A stretch of 64,000 nucleotides of DNA, taken from the NCBI RefSeq assembly GCF_003268775.1, contig NZ_QLSU01000020.1, positions 1 to 64,000 on the forward strand, given 5' to 3'. The DNA comes from Paraburkholderia unamae. GTDB taxonomy: Bacteria > Pseudomonadota > Gammaproteobacteria > Burkholderiales > Burkholderiaceae. The notes beneath the pieces are model-generated. The model had not been told where the DNA came from. It made no database searches and saw only the letters and a list, made by a program, of their open reading frames with translations. The translations under genes and the position numbers were made by a program. Below are positions 53,703-61,414 of the stretch, one piece after another; within the stretch, counting starts at the first letter, position 1, and each line of letters opens with the position of its first letter.

Positions 53703-54141
53703 CCGCGCACAGCCGCCCGAAGCCGGCAAAGTCGATCAACGTCACACGCTGCGCGGCGGCGAGGCGCGCGAGCACGAACCGGTCCGAAGGACGCAGCGCG
53801 CCGACCACGACAGCGCCCGGCGGGAGCCGCCACGCGAGGCCCGCATGCCAGAGGCGGCCGATGTCGTCGTTGACGGCGAGATGGTTTGCACGGTCGACCG
53901 GATCGCTGACCGAGCCCGCGAGCGAAAGCGCGACGCAGCCCACGCGCGCCGCCTCGCGGACGAGCGAGCGGCCTTGCGCCAGCGTCGGATCGAACACCGC
54001 GATGTTCGCCATATTCGCCGTATTCCACATCCCATTTGCGTGCGGTGTGGCTGCGACAAACGCCTGCGGAAACGCGTGCGCCTGACACGCCGCGCCCAGC
54101 GCCATCGCGCCCGCGTCGCGGAGAAAAGCTCGCCGGTCCAT
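53665..54141 (-). CDS. Tat-exported small protein of unknown function
   Basis: 158 residues from the ATG at 54141 (GGAGG upstream). The signal MDRRAFLRDAGAMALG matches the Tat motif (RR-x-F-L). The mature part has no heme CxxCH motif, no Cys pair; blocks include GRSLVREAARVGCVALSLAG and GRLWHAGLAWRLPPG. Export by Tat suggests folding or cofactor binding before transport. It lies 42 bases after the flavin oxidase in one operon and may be its periplasmic partner. Confidence 0.75.
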   Translation of the reverse strand: MDRRAFLRDAGAMALGAACQAHAFPQAFVAATPHANGMWNTANMANIAVFDPTLAQGRSLVREAARVGCVALSLAGSVSDPVDRANHLAVNDDIGRLWHAGLAWRLPPGAVVVGALRPSDRFVLARLAAAQRVTLIDFAGFGRLCAAKSDSPDCARRT

Positions 54142-54183
54142 CGCGTCCTCCCGCAGTCCTCGTGCAGTCGTCCCGCCCATCCG

Positions 54184-55785
54184 TCAGGTGTAACCGCGTT
54201 GCGCGCGCCACGCCGCGGGCCACACGCCTTGCTTGCCCGGCGAAAGCACGCCCTGCGGATCGAGCGCGTCTTTCACCGTCTGCGCGAGACGCAGCAGCGC
54301 GCCGTCGTTGAAGCCGTACTGCGCGGCGGCGTAATCCATGTAGACGAGATGCGAGCGGTACACACCGTAGCCGGCCGCGCCCACATCGCTCATCAGCGCG
54401 CGCAGCAGGTCGCCCGCACGCGCGGCATCGTCGCGGCGAGTGCGCGCGAAAATCGCCGCGAACACGTGATGCAGATGGCGCCCCGCCGCCGTGAAGCCAC
54501 CGTAGTAATCGAAGCCGTATTCGGCCGCGCGCGCCTTCACGAGCGCGTACTGACGCAGCGCGTCGCGGCCGTCGGCCGGACACAGCGGCGAAAAGTCCAC
54601 GTGAGCGCCCTCGCCCTCCCCGCCTTCTTCGCCGAGCCAGTCGAGCATGCGAAAGGCGCTCATGGCCGGAATACCCGCGAGATTACGGTCGCCGCCGCCT
54701 TGTGGCTCGTCGCCCTGTGCGTAACGCCGCGCCGCGAAACTGACGCCGGGCACCGCGCCGAACGCCCGCTCGACCATGACGCGCTGCACGTCGATCACCT
54801 CGGGCGCGCCATACAGCGCGTAGTGCAGGTTCCAGCGCCCCACGCCCAGATCGCGCTGCATCGCGGCAACGGCCGGCTCGGGCATCGGCCCATCGCCCCC
54901 GTACCAGCGCGCGCGCGGCGCGATGCTCGCCGCGCGCCGGATCACGCCTTCGATCACCGCGTGTTGGGCAAGCGTGCCGTCGAGCTGAAGCACACGCAGC
55001 GTATCGACGATCACGCCGAGATCGTCCTCGCGCGCGAACTGGATCTCGCCGATCACGAAGGCCTGCGGCGCGGGCATCAGCCAGAGCCCCATCTTCGTGA
55101 CGACGCCGTAGTTCGATTGCATGAAAAGCGCATCGAACGAGGGACCGTAACCGGGCTTGTAAAGCTGCCAGGCGGTGCCGTTCTCGATGGCGCCCATGCC
55201 GGTGCGCACGACATCGCCGTTGGCGAGCACGACTTCCATGCCGCACTGCGCCGCCGCGTGGTCGCCATAGGACGTGGAGCCGAAGCCGCGTTCGAGCGTG
55301 TTGCCGACCACGCTGCCCCAACCGGCCGCGGGTGGATCGACCCACAGGCGCAGGTGCTGTTCGCGCAGGTGCGCGTGCAGGTCGAAGTAGCTCACGCCGG
55401 GCTCGACGCGCGCCCACGCGAGCCGCTCGTCCACTTCGAGAATGCGGTTCATGCGTTGCAGGTCGAGCACGACCGAGCCCGCGAGACGCGGCGCGGCGCC
55501 GCCATAGGCGAAGTTGCGGCCCGTGGAGACGGTCCAGAGCGGCACGCGCGTTTCATTGGCGACGCGCAGGATTGCGCGGATCTCCTCGACGCCCGCGGGG
55601 AGGATCGCGGCCGACGGCGCGAACGCATGTGCATCGGCAAGCGGCACGAACGGGTCGAAATACGGTTCGAGCGACGCGCCGCCACGGCACACGTTCGGCG
55701 CGCCGACAATGCTCTCGAACGCGGCGAGCGCACGCTCGAAGCGGGCCTCGTCGATACCGGGCGGCAAGGGGCGCGCGGCGCTCAT
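54184..55785 (-). CDS. VAO/PCMH-type FAD-linked oxidase
   Basis: 533 residues from the ATG at 55785. The FAD-binding PP-loop domain has WTVSTGRNFAYGGAAPRLAGSVVLDLQRMNRI and GWGSVVGNTLERGFGSTSYGDHAAAQCGMEVV. The C-terminal substrate domain ends RSHLVYMDYAAAQYGF and LDPQGVLSPGKQGVWP, like p-cresol methylhydroxylase and vanillyl-alcohol oxidase. No signal peptide is seen. No cytochrome c partner gene is near. Likely substrate: a para-substituted phenol, but unknown. It is in the ECF sigma operon. Confidence 0.88.
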   Translation of the reverse strand: MSAARPLPPGIDEARFERALAAFESIVGAPNVCRGGASLEPYFDPFVPLADAHAFAPSAAILPAGVEEIRAILRVANETRVPLWTVSTGRNFAYGGAAPRLAGSVVLDLQRMNRILEVDERLAWARVEPGVSYFDLHAHLREQHLRLWVDPPAAGWGSVVGNTLERGFGSTSYGDHAAAQCGMEVVLANGDVVRTGMGAIENGTAWQLYKPGYGPSFDALFMQSNYGVVTKMGLWLMPAPQAFVIGEIQFAREDDLGVIVDTLRVLQLDGTLAQHAVIEGVIRRAASIAPRARWYGGDGPMPEPAVAAMQRDLGVGRWNLHYALYGAPEVIDVQRVMVERAFGAVPGVSFAARRYAQGDEPQGGGDRNLAGIPAMSAFRMLDWLGEEGGEGEGAHVDFSPLCPADGRDALRQYALVKARAAEYGFDYYGGFTAAGRHLHHVFAAIFARTRRDDAARAGDLLRALMSDVGAAGYGVYRSHLVYMDYAAAQYGFNDGALLRLAQTVKDALDPQGVLSPGKQGVWPAAWRAQRGYT

Positions 55786-55855
55786 CGGCGCGCTCCGCCA
55801 ACGGAACGGATAAGCGATGCGAAGCGCGCGACGAGCATGACGTCCCCCTCGCCGC

Positions 55856-56716
55856 TCACCACTGCCCGGGCTTGCCGCCCAGCGCACCGCACACGTCGAA
55901 CGCGATCTCGCGCAGCTTCGGCTCGGTCTGCGGGCCCGAGAGCGCGTAGCCCGTGCGATCGGTGCTCCAGTAGAACGTGCGGCGGTTGCCGTCGCGCAGG
56001 AGCCGCACGGCATCGCGGTCCGCGCGCGAGCTGCCCACGTAGAGCGTGAGGCGCTCGCCCGCGTCGTTCTCGTACATGAATTGCGCGGCAGGCCCCCGAT
56101 TGCCGGGCAGCAGACGGCCGCCCACCAATGCGTAGCCGTACTCCGCCAGCGACGGCGCGGTGAGCGGCTTGCCGAGCCGTTTCGAGAGCCACGCGATCAG
56201 ATGCGCTTCGTCGGCCGCGCCCACTTCGACGGGATGGCGCTGCTCCGGCGAATAGACCGCGTAGGCCACGTCGGCGCGGCGCGCGAAGGCTTCGGGAGAC
56301 TCGGACGTTTCGATGCGCGCGATCACGCCCGGCGCGAGATCCGGCGCGAGCCGGGGCGCAAGCGCCATCACGGCCGCCGTGAGCCCCGCGCCCACGCACA
56401 CCCAGGCCGCCGCGATGCCCGCGCGCCACCACCACGGCGCTCGCGCCCGCAGTACCAGCACGGCGGGCGCGGCATCGGGGGCATTGGGCGCATCGGGCCC
56501 GGCGCGCTCGCCCGCGCATAAGGCCTGGAGCGCGGCCTTTTGCGCCCGATAGGCGGCGACGCGCGCCGCCGCCTGCGGGTCGGCCGCAAGGCGCGCCTCC
56601 AGCGCCGCACGGTCGCCCGGCGGCAATTCTCCGTCGACGAAAGCACCCAGCATCGAAATCGCCTCTTCCTGCGGCGTCGCGCCTTCGTGCTCGTGGCCGA
56701 GATCGTCGTCGTTCAT
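55856..56716 (-). CDS. Anti-sigma factor, membrane protein
   Basis: 286 residues. The cytosolic N-terminal helical domain (AISMLGAFVDGELPPGDRAALEARLAADPQAAARVAAYRAQ) binds sigma; one membrane helix (IAAAWVCVGAGLTAAVMALA) follows, then a periplasmic sensor domain. The ATG (56714-56716) overlaps the stop of the sigma gene in ATGA. It should hold the ECF sigma inactive until an envelope signal. No zinc HxxxCxxC motif is present, so redox sensing through zinc is unlikely. Confidence 0.88.
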   Translation of the reverse strand: MNDDDLGHEHEGATPQEEAISMLGAFVDGELPPGDRAALEARLAADPQAAARVAAYRAQKAALQALCAGERAGPDAPNAPDAAPAVLVLRARAPWWWRAGIAAAWVCVGAGLTAAVMALAPRLAPDLAPGVIARIETSESPEAFARRADVAYAVYSPEQRHPVEVGAADEAHLIAWLSKRLGKPLTAPSLAEYGYALVGGRLLPGNRGPAAQFMYENDAGERLTLYVGSSRADRDAVRLLRDGNRRTFYWSTDRTGYALSGPQTEPKLREIAFDVCGALGGKPGQW

Positions 56717-57264
56717 CGCATCGTCCCCACCACCCTGAGCGACGCCGTGTGTTTTGCGCCGTCCTGCGCCGGCCCTGTATCGAGCAGCGCGCGCAGATGT
56801 TCGCGCGCCCGCGAAAGGCGCGACATCACCGTACCCGGCGGCACGCCGAGCACTGCCGACGCCTCGCCGTAACTCAACTCCTCCACGCACACGAGCAGCA
56901 GCACCTCGCGCTGTGCCGCGGGCAACGCGTAGAGCGCGCGTTGCAGGTCACGCAGCACGAGGCCGTCCACCTCGCCGTGCGGCGCTTCGAGCGCGCGCCA
57001 CGGCGCCGCTTCGTCGTCGACGGCGATCTCGCGGCGTCCGCGCAACTGGTCGATATAGAGATGCCGCAGGATCGTGAACAGCCATGCGCGCAAGTTGCTT
57101 TGCGGGCGAAATGACGTCCAGCGCGAGAGAGCGCGCTCGGCGGCGTCCTGCATGAGATCGTCGGCCCAGGCGGCATCGCCGGTCAACGCGCGCGCATAGC
57201 GGCGCATGGGCGCAAGCTGCGCCACGACCTGCGCTTCGAATTCGGGCGACGGATGGCGCAACAC
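56713..57264 (-). CDS. ECF RNA polymerase sigma factor
   Basis: 183 residues. Region 2 has ADDLMQDAAERALSRWTSF and LRAWLFTILRHLYIDQLRG; region 4 has LPAAQREVLLLVCVEELSYGEASAVLGVPPGTVMSRLSRAREHLR. No region 3, as usual for ECF factors. It likely drives its own operon and envelope genes. It lies 12 bases after the small lipoprotein and 4 bases overlap the anti-sigma gene. Confidence 0.92.
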   Translation of the reverse strand: MLRHPSPEFEAQVVAQLAPMRRYARALTGDAAWADDLMQDAAERALSRWTSFRPQSNLRAWLFTILRHLYIDQLRGRREIAVDDEAAPWRALEAPHGEVDGLVLRDLQRALYALPAAQREVLLLVCVEELSYGEASAVLGVPPGTVMSRLSRAREHLRALLDTGPAQDGAKHTASLRVVGTMR

Positions 57265-57276
57265 GCCGCGCGCCGC

Positions 57277-57432
57277 TCAGTAGCCGCCGCCGCTTGCCGA
57301 ACCGCTCGAGCCGCTTGATCCGCTCGACGACCCGCCCGAGTTCATGTCGCTGCACGCGGCAAGCCCGGCTCCCGATATCCCGGCCAGCGCCGCACACATG
57401 AGACATGCAAGAAACATGCGAAACCGCTTCAT
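57277..57432 (-). CDS. Tiny lipoprotein heading the ECF operon
   Basis: 51 residues, GGAGG before the ATG at 57432. A lipoprotein signal peptide (KRFRMFLACLMCAALAGISGAGLAAC) with lipobox LAAC leaves a 26-residue mature chain almost wholly Ser and Gly (GGSSSGSSGSSGSASGGGY). It is too short to be an enzyme; perhaps a spacer or signal for the anti-sigma factor. Confidence 0.72.
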   Translation of the reverse strand: MKRFRMFLACLMCAALAGISGAGLAACSDMNSGGSSSGSSGSSGSASGGGY

Positions 57433-58131
57433 GATCGCCTCCACCGGGGTTGCGTCGGGCATGCGGCCCATTTGCCTGGGAGAGCTTGAGAAACGACGGC
57501 CGCGCGCCGCACCGGCGCGCGCTCCCGAGGCAGGGTCGATATCGTGTTAAACGTCGCTGAGGGCGTGCTTATTCCGTGCAAGCGGAGATTTCGCAGGCGC
57601 GAACGGACCGCACGGCAACGGTGCGCATTGCGTTGCGCGCCGTTACGCAACGTTGCATGCCGCCACGTGCGCCGCCGCACGGAACGCAATGCGCACGAAC
57701 CGTGAAAATCATCCGACGATGATCAAGGCGCCTGGCACTCGAATCCGTTGAGCATGCTGCGTCTTCATGAACTACGCTGTCTGAATAGGCGGATGAGCAG
57801 GCAAATCAGTGGGCAAATGGGCAGGCGGATGTGCGGCGTTATGTCACGATGTCACACGCGGCACAATCGTTGATCGTCGCCGCGCGCGCCCTTGAAAATG
57901 CCGTCGCCGCGTAGCGAAACCTGTCATCGGGACGCGCCCGCTTTGCGGCGGCCAACGACAAGGGACGCAACGCTGCATTTTTCGTGAATCTGCGGCTGCG
58001 GCCGCCAGCCGGTATAGTTGTGCAGTAAGCTTACTCCCCTGCACGCGCGCTTCGCCGACACAAGGTAGAATCGCGGCGAGCAAACGTTTCCAACTGATTG
58101 CGGCATTGCGCCGCCTGGCCAAATCTAGTCC
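57433..58131. other. Divergent region between the ECF operon and hfq2-like gene
   Basis: About 700 bases without a gene. Mirror-like short repeats GGCGGATG, GGCAAAT occur at 57788-57831, and a tandem ATGTCAC pair at 57841-57855. The right end holds TATAGT (58013-58018), the palindrome AGTAAGCTTACT (58024-58035) and TAGAAT (58067-58072) before the hfq2-like gene. Confidence 0.45.
58024..58035. promoter_or_regulatory. Perfect 12-base palindrome upstream of the hfq2-like gene
   Basis: AGTAAGCTTACT lies 97-108 bases upstream of the start, just after a TATAGT (58013-58018) that could be a -10 box. A regulator bound here would block or modulate that promoter. Confidence 0.5.
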
Positions 58132-58608
58132 ATGCCTTCCGCAGAATCGCACCCGCAAAACGACTTCATGAACGCCGCGCGAAAGGAAAGAAAGCGCGTC
58201 GAAATTTATCTGGTCAACGGCATTCGCCTGACCGGATGCATCGAGTCGTTCGATCAGTACCTGGTGATGCTGCGCACGCCCGTCGGCCTGCAAGGCATCT
58301 ACAAGCGCGCCATCTCCACTATCCAGCTCGACACCGGCACCCGTCCGGGTCCGCGCCCCGGCGGCGCTCGCAGCTCGCACGGCGAGCATACGAGCCGCGG
58401 CCCTCACGGCAGCCATGGCGGCCACGGTCCGCGCGAGCAAAGAGAGCCGCGTGAACCCCGTGAACCGCGCGAGAACTGGTCGGCGCCGTCCGGCGGCGAC
58501 CGCCCGGCTCAAGACGGCCCGGTCGTCGTCACGCGCCGCCGCCGGCTGTATGGCGCCGTGAACAACGGCGGCAACGGCAACGGCGGCGAAGGCTCCGGCA
58601 ACAGCTAA
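58132..58608 (+). CDS. Hfq paralogue with long C-terminal tail (Hfq2-like)
   Basis: 158 residues. The Sm core (about 9-66) reads QNDFMNAARKERKRVEIYLVNGIRLTGCIESFDQYLVML, with FMNAARK and the loop LQGIYKRAISTIQL; the usual YKHAIST has Arg in place of His. The tail of ~90 residues is rich in Gly, Arg, Glu and His (REPREPREPRE repeats) and is far longer than in housekeeping Hfq (~80 residues). This matches the second Hfq of Burkholderia. It likely binds small RNAs and mRNAs; the arginine and tail may change which. Confidence 0.88.
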   Translation: MPSAESHPQNDFMNAARKERKRVEIYLVNGIRLTGCIESFDQYLVMLRTPVGLQGIYKRAISTIQLDTGTRPGPRPGGARSSHGEHTSRGPHGSHGGHGPREQREPREPREPRENWSAPSGGDRPAQDGPVVVTRRRRLYGAVNNGGNGNGGEGSGNS

Positions 58609-58663
58609 GCCTGCGCGCCGACTGGCGCGCTAACAGTCGCCACCGGCCGGATTTCAACAGAAT

Positions 58664-58683
58664 GGGCGCGCCTCGGCGCGCCC
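58664..58683 (+). repeat. Perfect 9-base stem-loop after the hfq2-like gene
   Basis: GGGCGCGCC pairs with GGCGCGCCC around TC, 55 bases downstream of the stop. No T-tract. Probably the mRNA 3' end. Confidence 0.6.
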
Positions 58684-58802
58684 GCTTGCTTGCGCGCGGC
58701 GCAAGCGCTTTCGCCTCCTCCCCGCCTCCGCAAGCTCCTTGCCATCATGGTTCCGGCCTTTGCGTTATTCTGAGCGTGACGCATCTCGCTACGGAGACCA
58801 CC

Positions 58803-58991
58803 ATGAGCGCTTCCAAGCCGAAGACCCCGCAACCCTCGCAGGACGATCCGCTCGACGAGGCCCTCGAAGAAACCTTCCCGGCAAGCGACCCCGTCGCCAT
58901 CGATCCGAAGCCGGCCGCCTCGCAGCCCAAACCGCAATCTTCCGACAAATCCCACAAAGGGCACGACAGCCATCGTCACGGCAAGCACTGA
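58803..58991 (+). CDS. Small acidic conserved protein
   Basis: 62 residues, ribosome site GGAG before the ATG. It carries DPLDEALEETFPASDPVAI, a motif of many tiny bacterial proteins, and a Lys/His-rich tail (SHKGHDSHRHGKH). Function unknown. A symmetrical terminator lies between it and the convergent DUF2968 gene. Confidence 0.82.
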   Translation: MSASKPKTPQPSQDDPLDEALEETFPASDPVAIDPKPAASQPKPQSSDKSHKGHDSHRHGKH

Positions 58992-59042
58992 GCGCCGGAC
59001 GCGCGCGTTGGCGCGCTGCGTTGCGCACGGAAATCGCCCATG

Positions 59043-59083
59043 AAAAAAAGGCGGTGCGCCCTGATGAACGCTCCGCCTTTTTG
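59043..59083. terminator. Bidirectional terminator between convergent genes
   Basis: AAAAAGGCGG pairs with CCGCCTTTTT around an 18-base loop, with A- and T-tracts on the two sides, so it ends both the small acidic gene and the DUF2968 gene. Confidence 0.88.
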
Positions 59084-59121
59084 TTTGACTCCTTGCGCCC
59101 TCGCGCCGACAGCAAGACCGA

Positions 59122-59856
59122 TCAGCGGATCGGCAAGCCGCCTTCCACCTGCTGCTGAAGCTCGCGCACCTGGCGCTGCACCGTGCGCAGCTGCGCCTGG
59201 GCCGCCGACTTCTGGGCCTGAAGCGAATTGGCCTGATCGCGGGTCTGCTTCTGCTGGTCGGCGACGAGCGCCTGCTGCTCGCGTGCCACGGCCAGATCGG
59301 CCTGGAGCCGGTTCGCGTGGTCCTGGGTGAGCGCGATCATGCGGTCGGTGAACGCTTTCTGCGCTTCGAGGCGCGTGCGGCGGATCTCCACTTCGGCAAG
59401 TTGCGCGGTCTTCTGCGCGAAGTCGCGATAGATCCCTTCGGCGCGCGTCTCGTCACTCGTCTTGATCACGCGCCAGAACGTCTTGTTCTGGAACAGCGTG
59501 ACGTAGTACGTCATTTCCTTGCCGTAGAACAGCAGGCTCGCCCCATATGAGCCGTTGTAGGTCGTGCGCAGTTCGCTGAGTTCCGAATTGCGCAGCATCT
59601 GCTGCAACTCGGCCACGTTGCCCGCCGCATTCTGCTTCGCTTCCTCGGGCGTGAGCGTGGTTGCCTGGCTCGCGGCCTGCACCTGCGCAGGTGCCGCTGC
59701 CTGCTCGTCCTGCGCCACCGGCGCGCCGCTGGTTTGCGCCACGGGCGCTGCTGTTGCTGAATTGTCAGGTGGCGTCTGTGCGCAACCCGTACCCATTCCC
59801 CCGATCAACACCAGTGCGGCCAAGGCGATGCGACGCACTCTCCACTTGTAGTCCAT
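59122..59856 (-). CDS. DUF2968 family lipoprotein
   Basis: 244 residues. Signal peptide with lipobox GTGC, an Ala/Gln-rich linker, then a helical body NVAELQQMLRNSELSELRTTYNGSYGASLLFYGKEMTYYVTLFQNKTFWRVIK and long coiled coil (TAQLAEVEIRRTRLEAQKAFTDRMIAL ... QAQLRTVQRQVRELQQQ). This is DUF2968, a Burkholderia-specific envelope protein of unknown function. Confidence 0.88.
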   Translation of the reverse strand: MDYKWRVRRIALAALVLIGGMGTGCAQTPPDNSATAAPVAQTSGAPVAQDEQAAAPAQVQAASQATTLTPEEAKQNAAGNVAELQQMLRNSELSELRTTYNGSYGASLLFYGKEMTYYVTLFQNKTFWRVIKTSDETRAEGIYRDFAQKTAQLAEVEIRRTRLEAQKAFTDRMIALTQDHANRLQADLAVAREQQALVADQQKQTRDQANSLQAQKSAAQAQLRTVQRQVRELQQQVEGGLPIR

Positions 59857-60196
59857 GTAGTAACCTGCTTTGAACAGTTCTAATTTTTACAAATCGGCAC
59901 AATTATTACTCACTTTCACGGATTTCGGGATCCTCGTCGAAAATTTGGCGCTTGCGTATCTTTTCCTACAACACTTTGCGGGAATTTCCGAAGAATTGCG
60001 CCGTGTCCTTGCGTCTCCAGCCGTTTTGATCCAGCGCGGCAAGCAGGCGGCTGCGCGCACAGATGCGCCCGCTCAAACTAGAGTTCCTACTCTCAAACGC
60101 ACACGGTGCTTTCCAGTATCCTGCCCTGACCCTCGGCGCACCACACGCGCCGCGCGGGCTGTATCGACATCACAAACAACATCAGTGGAGGAAGAC
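59857..60196. other. Divergent region between DUF2968 and DUF2147 genes
   Basis: About 340 bases with no gene. A small dyad AGAGT-TCCT-ACTCT (60080-60093), flanked by CTCAAAC on both sides (60072-60078 and 60092-60098), could be an operator. The leftward promoter of the DUF2968 gene is in the A/T-rich left end. Confidence 0.45.
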
Positions 60197-60661
60197 ATGA
60201 ACCGATTCATGGGTCGCGCCGCGCGCCATTTCGCGCTGGCGAGCGCCCTGCTGTGCGGCGCCCTCGCCGCACATGCGCAAACGGACTCGCCGGTGGGCGT
60301 CTGGCAGACCATCGACGACCATACCGGCCAACCGAAGGCGCTCGTGCAGATCAGCGCGGACGCCAACGGCGAGCTGAGCGGCAAGGTCATCAAGGGGCTA
60401 AGCGCCAACGATCAGCCTGAGCGCCGCTGCACGGCGTGCACCGACTCGCGCAAGGATCAGTTGATCCTCGGCATGACGATCATCGACAGCATGAAGAAGA
60501 CCAGCGAAGGTTGGGATGGCGGCCACATTCTCGACCCCGAGAACGGCAAGGTGTACCGCTGCAAGATGCACACCGAGGACGGCGGCCAGAAACTCGTGGT
60601 GCGCGGCTATATGGGCATTTCGCTGCTCGGCCGTTCGCAGACCTGGGTGCGTCAGCAGTAA
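60197..60661 (+). CDS. DUF2147 family exported protein
   Basis: 154 residues from the ATG at 60197 (GGAGGAAG upstream). Sec signal peptide ending ALAAHAQ; then SPVGVWQTIDDHTGQPKALVQI, CTACTD, GMTIID and DPENGKVYRCKMHTEDGGQKLVVRGYMGISLLGRSQTWVR, the DUF2147 pattern. A small periplasmic beta protein of unknown function. Confidence 0.9.
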   Translation: MNRFMGRAARHFALASALLCGALAAHAQTDSPVGVWQTIDDHTGQPKALVQISADANGELSGKVIKGLSANDQPERRCTACTDSRKDQLILGMTIIDSMKKTSEGWDGGHILDPENGKVYRCKMHTEDGGQKLVVRGYMGISLLGRSQTWVRQQ

Positions 60662-60792
60662 GACCGGTGGGATCCGTGGCGTGAATGGCCCGCAAGCCGG
60701 TGCGCAAACCGGCAAGGGACCCTGAGAGACGAAGCGTGTACGGATGAATGCGAGGCGCGACGCGTCACCACGCGCCGTGCCTCGCGGCGGCA

Positions 60793-61248
60793 TTACGCCG
60801 TATGGCGATACACCGAGCGATAGTTGAACGGCTGCAACGGCGAGGCCGCCGGCGCAGTCGGCACGAACGGAGAATTGCGGGGCACGTTGCGCGCCGCCTC
60901 CTGACGACGTGCGGCCTTTTCGTCACGGGTCGCGTGGCGGCGCATGCGCGTTTCAATGGTGTCGCACAATGTCTCGCCCTCTTCGCCGAAAAGCTCGCCC
61001 ATCACGCGCTTGAGCACGCCTTCGTCGTGCCAGGCCTTGAAACGCCGATGGCAGGTTTGATACGACGGGTAGCGGCGCGGCATGGCCGACCAGGTCGCCC
61101 CGCTATACATGACCCACAGTACGCCGTTGAGTACCGAGCGCGTGTTGGCGAGCGGGCGGCCGCGCAATTCGGTGCGCGGGCGCAGTTCGGGCAGGAGCAG
61201 CATCACGCGCTGCCATTCGTCGTCGGTAATATCGCGATGCGGAGTCAT
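60793..61248 (-). CDS. Transposase-derived protein lacking the catalytic domain
   Basis: 151 residues from the ATG at 61248. The N-terminal ~90 residues are the DUF4096 HTH domain of IS5-type transposases (ITDDEWQRVMLLLPE, GRPLANTRSVLNGVLWVMYSGATWSAMPRRYPSYQTCHRRFKAWHDEGV). The DDE part is replaced by a helical tail (DTIETRMRRHATRDEKAARRQEAARN) ending SVYRHTA. No inverted repeats or target duplications are seen around it. It looks domesticated as a DNA-binding protein rather than an active element. Confidence 0.8.
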   Translation of the reverse strand: MTPHRDITDDEWQRVMLLLPELRPRTELRGRPLANTRSVLNGVLWVMYSGATWSAMPRRYPSYQTCHRRFKAWHDEGVLKRVMGELFGEEGETLCDTIETRMRRHATRDEKAARRQEAARNVPRNSPFVPTAPAASPLQPFNYRSVYRHTA

Positions 61249-61414
61249 GGAAGGTCCTTTGTCAGAAGCTGTACTGACAAACGATATCCACTCGCCCCCG
61301 CCGTCCATATCAGACGAGTCCGAATCTTGAAAAAGGTGCGGCAACGCTTTATTGCGACAGGCGCATCGCAACGGATGCGCCCTGGCTGCCCACCTCAATT
61401 GCGTTCTTTTACAG

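Noticed and set aside
53845..56049. 734-codon frame on the plus strand
   Set aside because: Antisense to the flavin oxidase and anti-sigma genes, with no recognisable domain or ribosome site.
57788..57831. Mirror-ordered short repeats GGCGGATG and GGCAAAT
   Set aside because: Likely slippage-made low-complexity sequence; no function can be argued.
57841..57855. Tandem ATGTCAC pair as a regulator site
   Set aside because: Two 7-base copies only, far from both promoters, with no copy elsewhere that I saw.
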